From: Streptomyces netropsis
Lineage (GTDB): Bacteria > Actinomycetota > Actinomycetes > Streptomycetales > Streptomycetaceae
DNA length: 64,000 bases
Assembly (NCBI RefSeq): GCF_014203545.1
Contig: NZ_JACHJG010000010.1
Location: forward strand, 243,581-307,580
Direction of reading: 5' to 3'
Both the position numbers and the translations under genes were made by a program. The notes under the pieces were generated by a model. It was given only the letters and a program-made list of their open reading frames with translations, ran no database searches and had not been told where the DNA came from. Shown here piece after piece: positions 57,703 to 64,000 of this stretch (its first letter is position 1; every line of letters begins with the position of its first letter).

Positions 57703-60206
57703 GCGGGCCCACCCCGGTGCTGCTGGGCGTGCGCCATCACGGTCCGGGCTCCGCGCGGGCGGTGACGGCGGCCCTCGATCAGTGCGCGCCGAGCGCCGTG
57801 CTCATCGAGGGACCGCCCGAGGCGGACGCGATCGTGCACCTCGCGGCCGATCCCGGGATGCGCCCGCCCGTCGCGCTGCTCGCCCACGCCACGGACGACC
57901 CCGGACGGGCCGCGTTCTGGCCGTTCGCCGAGTTCTCCCCGGAATGGGTGGCCATCCGGTGGGCCCTGGCCCATGACGTGCCGGTCCGCTTCATCGACCT
58001 GCCCGCCGCGCATTCGCTCGCGTTGAACCACGGGGGCCGGGGCCGGCCTTCGCCGGTGCCCGCCGGCGACGCCCCGGGCTCCCCGGACCGGTCCGCCGGC
58101 CCCTGCGCGGCGCCCCGCCTCGATCCTCTGGCCGCGCTCGCGGCAGCCGCCGGGTACGACGACGCGGAGCTGTGGTGGGAGGACGCCGTCGAGCACCGCC
58201 GCGCCGGTGGCCGGCCGGGTGGCGACGCGCTCGCGCCCTTCGAGGCCATCGCCGAGGCCATGGGCGAGCTGCGCGCCACCTTCGGCGAGAGCGAGAGCGA
58301 GAGCGGCTGCGAAGGCGGGTGCGACGGCGGCAGCGACGCCGCGCGCGAAGCGCACATGCGGCTCAAGCTGCGCGAGGCCCGACGCGAGTTCGGGGACGGG
58401 CTCGCCGTCGTCTGCGGGGCCTGGCACGTGCCGGCTCTCACCGAGAAGCGGACCGTCGCTGTCGACCGGCAGGCTCTCAAGGGGCTGCCGAAGGTCAAGC
58501 CCCAGCTCAGCTGGGTGCCCTGGACCAACCGTCGGCTCTCCCGCCACAGCGGCTACGGGGCGGGCATCGCCTCACCCGGTTGGTACGGCCATCTCTTCCA
58601 CGCTCCGGACCGCCCCGTCGAGCGGTGGATGACCACCGTCGCCCGACTGCTGCGCGAGGAGGACCACCCCGTCTCCTCGGCCCACGTCATCGAGGCGGTC
58701 CGGCTCGCCGACGCCCTCGCCGCCGTGCGGGGCCGCCCCCTGGCCGGGCTCACCGAGACCACCGACGCGGTCCGGGCGGTGATGTGCGACGGCTCCGACG
58801 TGCCGCTCGCGCTCGTACGGGACCGGCTCGTCGTCGGCGACGTGCTCGGCGAGGTGCCCGAAGCGGCGCCGGCCACCCCCCTCCAGCGCGACCTGTCGCG
58901 CCTTCAGCGCACACTGCGCCTCAAACCCGAGGGCCGGGAGCGGGACTGGGAGCTCGACCTGCGCAAGGACACCGACGCCGCGCGCAGCCGGCTGCTGCAC
59001 CGGCTGCGGCTGCTCGGCGTCGACTGGGGCGAACCGGTGTGTTCACGCGGCGGGTTGGGCACCTTCCGCGAGACTTGGCGGCTCCGCTGGGAGCCCGAGC
59101 TGGCCGTACGGGTCGCCGAGGCGGGGGTGTGGGGCACGACCGTGGTCGGCGCGGCCACCGCCAAGGCCGAGTCCGAGGCCGTCGGGTCCGCCGCTCTCGC
59201 CGAGGTCACCGCCCTCGCCGAGCGGTGTCTGCTGGCCGACCTCCCGGAGGCCCTTCCCGTCGTGATGCGCGTCCTCGCCGACCGCGCCGCCCTCGACGCC
59301 GATGTCGCGCACCTGGCGCAGGCCCTGCCCGCGCTGGTCCGCTCCGTGCGCTACGGCGACGTCCGCCGCACCGGCACCGCCGCCCTCGGCGACGTGGCCA
59401 CCGGCCTCGCGGAGCGTGTCTTCGTCGGCCTCCCGGCGGCCTGCGCCGGGCTCGACACGGACGCGGCGGCGGAGATGCGGGGGCATCTGGACGCCGTGCA
59501 CCAAGCCGTGGCCCTCCTGGCGGAAGCGGCCCCGGCTGCCCCCACCCCCTCGAAGGGTCCCGCCGGGCCCGGCTCGTCCGGCCTACGGGGGCGCTGGGCC
59601 GGTGTGCTCGGCGTGCTCGCCGAGCGGGAGGGGCTGCCCGGGGGGATCCGGGGGCGGGCCGCGCGGCTCCTGCTGGACGACGGGCGGCTCGCCGAGGACC
59701 GGGCGGCCAGGCTGATGGGCCTCGCCCTCTCGGTCGGCACCGAACCGGCGGAGGCGGCGGCCTGGATCGAGGGTTTCGTCGGCAGCGGCGGTTCCGGCGG
59801 CATGCTGCTGATCCACGACGAGCGCCTGCTCGCCCTCGTCGACGACTGGCTCGTCGGTGTGCCGGCCGAGGCGTTCACGGACGTACTGCCCCTGCTGCGC
59901 CGCACCTTCTCCGCGTACGACGCGAGTGTGCGCCGCACCCTGGGCGAGCTCGTCCGCAGGGGCGGCGCGGACGGCGGTACGGCGGCCCGGGGAGTGGGCG
60001 GCGCTCCCGGCTTCGGCCCGGACCTCGACCCCGAGCGGGCGGCGGCCGTGCTGCCGACGATGCGTCTGCTGCTGGGGCTGGACACGGGCGGGGACACGGG
60101 CGGGGAAACGGACGGCGGCACAGGTACGGACACGGGCGTGGGGCCGGACAGGGACACCGACGCGTTGACGCCCGCCATGGCGCGGGCAGGGGGAGCTGGG
60201 CGATGA
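57699..60206 (+). CDS. DUF5682 protein, putative TraB/Tiki-like domain
   Basis: The 835-residue protein is coupled on both sides by ATGA overlaps. Its N terminus reads LLGVRHHGPGSARAVTAALD (His13, His14, Ser18) and AVLIEGPPEAD (Glu37), and AVVCGAWHVPAL with His243 comes later. The order G-x-H-H...E-G-P...G-A-x-H resembles the TraB/PrgY, Tiki and EreA/ChaN fold, in which such His/Glu residues bind metal; this is inference. The middle and C-terminal parts are helical without clear motifs, and the last 50 residues are Gly/Asp/Thr-rich. It has no TM span. It always travels, to my knowledge, with MoxR and vWA genes. Confidence 0.85.
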   Translation: MSGPTPVLLGVRHHGPGSARAVTAALDQCAPSAVLIEGPPEADAIVHLAADPGMRPPVALLAHATDDPGRAAFWPFAEFSPEWVAIRWALAHDVPVRFIDLPAAHSLALNHGGRGRPSPVPAGDAPGSPDRSAGPCAAPRLDPLAALAAAAGYDDAELWWEDAVEHRRAGGRPGGDALAPFEAIAEAMGELRATFGESESESGCEGGCDGGSDAAREAHMRLKLREARREFGDGLAVVCGAWHVPALTEKRTVAVDRQALKGLPKVKPQLSWVPWTNRRLSRHSGYGAGIASPGWYGHLFHAPDRPVERWMTTVARLLREEDHPVSSAHVIEAVRLADALAAVRGRPLAGLTETTDAVRAVMCDGSDVPLALVRDRLVVGDVLGEVPEAAPATPLQRDLSRLQRTLRLKPEGRERDWELDLRKDTDAARSRLLHRLRLLGVDWGEPVCSRGGLGTFRETWRLRWEPELAVRVAEAGVWGTTVVGAATAKAESEAVGSAALAEVTALAERCLLADLPEALPVVMRVLADRAALDADVAHLAQALPALVRSVRYGDVRRTGTAALGDVATGLAERVFVGLPAACAGLDTDAAAEMRGHLDAVHQAVALLAEAAPAAPTPSKGPAGPGSSGLRGRWAGVLGVLAEREGLPGGIRGRAARLLLDDGRLAEDRAARLMGLALSVGTEPAEAAAWIEGFVGSGGSGGMLLIHDERLLALVDDWLVGVPAEAFTDVLPLLRRTFSAYDASVRRTLGELVRRGGADGGTAARGVGGAPGFGPDLDPERAAAVLPTMRLLLGLDTGGDTGGETDGGTGTDTGVGPDRDTDALTPAMARAGGAGR

Positions 60207-61489
60207 CGACGGTGACGACAGCGAACGGGGCGGACGGGGCACCCGGCGCGCGCCACGCGCGCGACGCGGCCGGCGCGAGCCGGGGTACGGATCCCGCCGC
60301 CGAGCGGTTGCGGCGGTGGCGGCTCGTGCTCGGCGGGGAGGGCGGTGGCGACGGCACCGGGTGCGCGCTCGGGGGCACCGACGCCGCCATGGACCGCACC
60401 TTGGAGGCGCTCTACGGCTCGGCCCCCGGCTCCGGCCAGGGCGCGGGTGCGGGCCCCGGGGGTGGCCGGCGTGCGGCGGGCCTTGGTGGGTCGGCACCGC
60501 AGATCGCACGCTGGCTGGGGGACATCCGCACGTATTTCCCGACGTCCGTCGTCCAGGTGATGCAGCGGGACGCCATCGACCGGCTCGGTCTGTCCGCCAT
60601 GCTGCTGGAGCCGGAGATGCTCGAAGCCGTCGAGGCGGACGTACACCTGGTGGGGACGCTCCTGTCCCTCAACAAGGTGATGCCCGAGACCACGAAGGAA
60701 ACGGCGCGTGCCGTCGTCCGCAAGGTCGTCGAGGACCTGGAGAAGCGCCTCACGACACGCACCCGGGCCACGCTCGCCGGTGCCCTCGACCGCTCCGCGC
60801 GCGTCAGCCGCCCCCGCCACCGGGACATCGACTGGGACCGCACCATCCGGGCCAACCTCAAGAACTATCTGCCCGAGTACCGCACCGTCGTGCCGGAGCG
60901 CCTCATCGGCTACGGCCGGGCGGCGCAGTCGGTGAAGAAGGAGGTGGTCCTCTGCATCGACCAGTCCGGGTCGATGGCGGCCTCCGTCGTCTACGCCTCG
61001 GTCTTCGGCGCCGTCCTCGCCTCGATGCGCTCCCTCGACACCCGTCTGGTCGTCTTCGACACTGCCGTCGTGGACCTCACCGACCAGCTGTCCGATCCCG
61101 TGGACGTGCTGTTCGGCACCCAGCTCGGCGGGGGCACGGACATCAACCGCGCGCTCGCCTACTGCCAGTCGCGGATCACCCGGCCGGCCGAGACCGTCGT
61201 CGTCCTCATCAGTGATCTCTACGAGGGTGGCATCCGGAACGAGATGCTCAAGCGGGTCGCGGCCATGAAGGCGTCGGGGGTCCGGTTCGTCACGCTGCTC
61301 GCGCTGTCCGACGAGGGCGCCCCCGCCTATGACCGTGATCACGCGGCGGCGCTGGCCGCCCTCGGGGCGCCCGCGTTCGCCTGTACGCCCGATCTCTTCC
61401 CGGATGTCATGGCGGCGGCGATCGAGAAGCGGCCGCTGCCCGTGCCCGAATCCTTTGCCCCGCACGGGGGATCGGGGGCGGCGAGCTGA
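60203..61489 (+). CDS. von Willebrand factor A-domain protein (MoxR partner)
   Basis: The 428-residue protein starts at ATG 60203, overlapping the previous stop by four bases. After a Gly/Ala-rich N terminus and a helical region (about 95-235, IARWLGDIRTYFPTSVVQVM) comes a vWA domain (about 245-410) with an intact MIDAS: D-x-S-x-S in CIDQSGSMAAS (Asp253), Thr in LGGGTDINRAL and Asp in VLISDLYEGG. MIDAS vWA proteins are the usual adaptor of MoxR ATPases, binding clients by a metal-bridged acid. It is the last gene of the rightward operon. Confidence 0.9.
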   Translation: MTTVTTANGADGAPGARHARDAAGASRGTDPAAERLRRWRLVLGGEGGGDGTGCALGGTDAAMDRTLEALYGSAPGSGQGAGAGPGGGRRAAGLGGSAPQIARWLGDIRTYFPTSVVQVMQRDAIDRLGLSAMLLEPEMLEAVEADVHLVGTLLSLNKVMPETTKETARAVVRKVVEDLEKRLTTRTRATLAGALDRSARVSRPRHRDIDWDRTIRANLKNYLPEYRTVVPERLIGYGRAAQSVKKEVVLCIDQSGSMAASVVYASVFGAVLASMRSLDTRLVVFDTAVVDLTDQLSDPVDVLFGTQLGGGTDINRALAYCQSRITRPAETVVVLISDLYEGGIRNEMLKRVAAMKASGVRFVTLLALSDEGAPAYDRDHAAALAALGAPAFACTPDLFPDVMAAAIEKRPLPVPESFAPHGGSGAAS

Positions 61490-61769
61490 CGGCGACGCGC
61501 GGGGTCGGCGGGTGGAACACGGCCCCGCCGGGCGGACCCCTGTATACCCATATGAGTACGGGCGCTGTCGCGATCTGTGAGCGTAATCACGGCCTGAGTG
61601 TGACCTGCGATTTAGGGACCTCCGCCCCTCGGGGATAACCTGCGGGACGGACATGCCGCGTCAACGGTGAACGTGTGCCGCCCTCGTCAAAGATCGCGTC
61701 CTCACGCTGCCTGCGGCACGCCCGCGCAGACAACGAACCGCGATATCCATGGAAAAGGGACTGACGCGC
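61490..61769 (+). promoter_or_regulatory. sucCD upstream region
   Basis: These 280 bases hold no gene. They are less GC-rich (CTGTATACCCATATGAGTAC, GTAATCACGG, GCGATTTAGGG, GGGGATAACC) and should contain the sucCD promoter. GATAAC near 61632 is a possible -10, but no -35 could be placed with confidence. CTTCGAC-type or clear operator dyads were not found. Confidence 0.4.
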
Positions 61770-62948
61770 GTGGACCTGTTCGAGTACCAGGCGAGGGACC
61801 TCTTCGCCAAGCACGGTGTACCGGTGCTGGCCGGTGAAGTCATCGACACGCCTGAGGCGGCGCGCGAGGCCACCGAGAAGCTGGGCGGCCGTTCGGTCGT
61901 CAAGGCGCAGGTGAAGGTCGGCGGCCGCGGTAAGGCCGGCGGCGTGAAGCTGGCTGCCACCCCGGACGAGGCCGTCGCTCGCGCGACGGACATCCTCGGC
62001 ATGGACATCAAGGGCCACACGGTCCACAAGGTGATGATCGCCGAGACCGCTCCCGAGATCCTCGAGGAGTACTACGTCTCGTACCTCCTCGACCGCACCA
62101 ACCGCACCTTCCTGGCCATGGCCTCGGTGCAGGGCGGCATGGACATCGAGGAGGTCGCGGAGAAGACCCCCGAGGCCCTCGCGAAGGTCCCGGTCGACTC
62201 CAACACCGGTGTCACCATCGAGAAGGCCCGCGAGATCGTCGCCCAGGCGAAGTTCCCGGCCGAGGTGGCCGAGAAGGTCGCCGAGGTCATGGTGACCCTG
62301 TGGAAGACCTTCGTCGCCGAGGACGCGCTCCTCGTCGAGGTCAACCCGCTCGCCAAGGTCGCCAACGGCGACATCCTGGCGCTCGACGGCAAGGTCTCGC
62401 TCGACGAGAACGCCGACTTCCGCCAGCCGGAGCACGAGGCGCTCGAGGACAAGGCCGCGGCCAACCCCCTCGAGGCGGCCGCCAAGGCCAAGGGCCTGAA
62501 CTACGTCAAGCTCGACGGTCAGGTCGGCATCATCGGCAACGGCGCGGGTCTCGTCATGAGCACCCTGGACGTCGTCGCGTACGCCGGTGAGAAGCACGAC
62601 AACGTCAAGCCCGCCAACTTCCTCGACATCGGTGGCGGCGCCTCCGCCGAGGTGATGGCGAACGGTCTCGAGATCATCCTCGGCGACCCGGACGTCAAGT
62701 CCGTCTTCGTCAACGTCTTCGGTGGCATCACCGCGTGCGACGAGGTCGCCAAGGGCATCGTCCAGGCTCTGGAGCTGCTCAAGGCCAAGGGCGAGGCCGT
62801 CACCAAGCCGCTGGTCGTGCGCCTCGACGGCAACAACGCGGAGCTGGGTCGCAAGATCCTTTCCGACGCCAACCACCCGCTCGTGCAGCGCGTGGACACC
62901 ATGGACGGCGCGGCCGACAAGGCCGCCGAGCTGGCTGCGGCTAAGTAA
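61770..62948 (+). CDS. sucC: Succinyl-CoA synthetase beta subunit (ADP-forming)
   Basis: GTG 61770 gives 392 residues beginning MDLFEYQARDLFAKHGVPVL, the standard start of actinobacterial SucC; AAGGGA lies 10 bases upstream. It has an ATP-grasp domain (about 1-235, SVVKAQVKVGGRGKAGGVKL binding nucleotide, LVEVNPLAKVANG for metal) and a CoA-ligase-type domain (about 240-392) with GNGAGLVMSTLD and VFGGITACDEVAKG. With SucD it makes succinate and ATP from succinyl-CoA in the TCA cycle. SucD follows 20 bases later in the same operon. Confidence 0.97.
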   Translation: MDLFEYQARDLFAKHGVPVLAGEVIDTPEAAREATEKLGGRSVVKAQVKVGGRGKAGGVKLAATPDEAVARATDILGMDIKGHTVHKVMIAETAPEILEEYYVSYLLDRTNRTFLAMASVQGGMDIEEVAEKTPEALAKVPVDSNTGVTIEKAREIVAQAKFPAEVAEKVAEVMVTLWKTFVAEDALLVEVNPLAKVANGDILALDGKVSLDENADFRQPEHEALEDKAAANPLEAAAKAKGLNYVKLDGQVGIIGNGAGLVMSTLDVVAYAGEKHDNVKPANFLDIGGGASAEVMANGLEIILGDPDVKSVFVNVFGGITACDEVAKGIVQALELLKAKGEAVTKPLVVRLDGNNAELGRKILSDANHPLVQRVDTMDGAADKAAELAAAK

Positions 62949-62968
62949 AGGACGAGGACTCCACAACC

Positions 62969-63853
62969 ATGGCTATCTTCCTCACCAAGGACAGCAAGGT
63001 CATCGTCCAGGGGATGACCGGCGCCACGGGCATGAAGCACACCAAGCTCATGCTTGCCGACGGCACCAACATCGTCGGTGGCGTCAACCCGCGCAAGGCC
63101 GGCACGAGCGTCGACTTCGACGGCACCGAGGTGCCCGTCTTCGGCTCCGTCGCCGAGGCGATGGAGAAGACCGGTGCCGACGTGTCGGTGCTCTTCGTGC
63201 CGCCGGCGTTCGCGAAGGCCGCCGTCGTCGAGGCGATCGACGCCGAGATCCCGCTGGCCGTCGTGATCACCGAGGGCATCGCGGTCCACGACTCCGCCGC
63301 CTTCTGGGCGTACGCGAAGGCCAAGGGCAACAAGACCCGGATCATCGGCCCGAACTGCCCCGGTCTGATCACCCCGGGCCAGTCCAACGCCGGCATCATC
63401 CCGGGCGACATCACCAAGCCCGGCAAGATCGGTCTCGTGTCCAAGTCCGGCACGCTGACCTACCAGATGATGTACGAGCTCCGTGACATCGGCTTCTCCT
63501 CGGCCGTCGGCATCGGTGGCGACCCGGTCATCGGCACCACGCACATCGACGCGCTCGCCGCGTTCGAGGCCGACCCCGACACCGACCTCATCGTCATGAT
63601 CGGCGAGATCGGTGGCGACGCGGAGGAGCGGGCCGCGGACTTCATCAAGGCCAACGTCACCAAGCCGGTCGTCGGCTACGTGGCCGGTTTCACCGCGCCC
63701 GAGGGCAAGACGATGGGCCACGCCGGTGCGATCGTGTCCGGTTCGTCCGGCACCGCGCAGGCGAAGAAGGAGGCCCTCGAGGCCGCGGGCGTGAAGGTCG
63801 GCAAGACCCCGTCCGAGACGGCTCGCCTCGCGCGCGCCGCGCTCAGCGCCTGA
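62969..63853 (+). CDS. sucD: Succinyl-CoA synthetase alpha subunit
   Basis: The 294-residue protein starts at ATG 62969. The CoA-binding Rossmann domain (1-125) has VQGMTGATGMKHTKLMLADG and GPNCPGLITPGQSNAGIIPG; the second domain has KSGTLTYQMMYELRDIGFSS and the phosphohistidine loop MGHAGAIVSGSSGTA with His251. It carries the phosphate between succinyl-CoA and nucleotide in the SucCD heterotetramer. The gene is complete and ends about 15 bases before the sequence becomes homopolymeric noise. Confidence 0.97.
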   Translation: MAIFLTKDSKVIVQGMTGATGMKHTKLMLADGTNIVGGVNPRKAGTSVDFDGTEVPVFGSVAEAMEKTGADVSVLFVPPAFAKAAVVEAIDAEIPLAVVITEGIAVHDSAAFWAYAKAKGNKTRIIGPNCPGLITPGQSNAGIIPGDITKPGKIGLVSKSGTLTYQMMYELRDIGFSSAVGIGGDPVIGTTHIDALAAFEADPDTDLIVMIGEIGGDAEERAADFIKANVTKPVVGYVAGFTAPEGKTMGHAGAIVSGSSGTAQAKKEALEAAGVKVGKTPSETARLARAALSA

Positions 63854-63869
63854 TCCGTACGGATCCCGG

Positions 63870-64000
63870 GCCGTGGGGGGGGCCCCCCCCGCGGGGGGGG
63901 GGGGGCCGCCCCCCGGCCCCCCCCCCCCCCCGGGGGGGGGGCGCCCCCCCCGCCCCGCGCCGCGGCACAGGGAGAAATAGTAGTTTTTGGGGGACGACGA
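63870..64000. other. Low-complexity G/C runs, probable sequence or assembly artefact
   Basis: From about 63875 the sequence consists of runs of 7-17 G or C and then an unrelated AT-rich end (AGAAATAGTAGTTTTTGGGG). Nothing else in the window looks like this. It probably marks a contig end where a strong sucD terminator could not be read. It should not be annotated further. Confidence 0.8.

Noticed and set aside
59351..61654. 767-codon open frame on the minus strand opposite DUF5682/vWA
   Set aside because: Antisense to genes with intact MIDAS motifs and coupled overlaps; composition is not protein-like.

Overview
The window is a 64 kb piece of a Streptomyces (or very close actinomycete) chromosome. 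GC is very high, third codon positions are almost all G or C, GTG starts are common, overlapping stop/start pairs (ATGA) are frequent, and several genes look leaderless. The order guaA, pcrA, an M23 peptidase, icmB, sucC-sucD fits a conserved core region of Streptomyces chromosomes. About 49 protein genes and one tRNA-Arg are supported. No insertion sequence, prophage, CRISPR array or biosynthetic cluster was seen.

Layout. 1-7.8 kb: the 3' end of purU, a DNA-binding protein with a small hydrophobic partner, an ECF sigma factor with an anti-sigma factor that carries a mycothiol-dependent isomerase-like domain, a STAS protein, a two-component system and a zinc-metallopeptidase-like protein. 7.8-16.9 kb: an XRE-TPR regulator divergent from an alpha/beta hydrolase, a secreted M64 peptidase, a TetR/MFS efflux pair with a clear operator, a VOC protein, an HTH_42 (AlkZ-like) protein and a GNAT. 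16.9-20.5 kb: tRNA-Arg(ACG), an HTH-GNAT pair of lower GC, small hypotheticals and a cupin. 20.5-40.2 kb: three Ser/Thr kinases, succinate-semialdehyde dehydrogenase with a GMC oxidoreductase, a sortase-anchored surface protein, chorismate mutase, guaA, a class II aldolase, an L,D-transpeptidase, DoxX, PspC proteins and a PspC-type sensor kinase with its regulator. 40.2-43.6 kb: three tandem paralogous seven-bladed beta-propellers without signal peptides. 43.8-52.8 kb: an esterase, an NlpC/P60 peptidase, pcrA, an M23 peptidase with a Trp-rich repeat tail, a lipase and icmB. 53.4-61.5 kb: a five-gene MoxR ATPase / von Willebrand A / SWIM zinc-finger / DUF5682 / DUF5691 system. 61.8-63.9 kb: sucC-sucD. 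The last ~130 bases are G/C homopolymer noise typical of a contig end.

The most striking region is the five-gene system. Its two divergent operons leave one 166-bp interval (56475-56601 plus flanks) in which two inverted copies of the RecA-NDp (PafBC-type) DNA-damage promoter element TTGTCAGTG-N8-TAnnnT face outward. The leftward copy is a perfect match placed exactly for a leaderless SWIM transcript; the rightward copy has a one-base-off -10. This suggests a DNA-damage-inducible AAA+/vWA machine with a SWIM protein and a putative TraB/Tiki-like protein. The second notable locus is the beta-propeller trio. Other points are a 745-bp gene-free stretch holding three strong hairpins beside chorismate mutase, a terminator hairpin that contains two DnaA boxes, and a duplicated fragment matching the tail of the DUF5691 gene.
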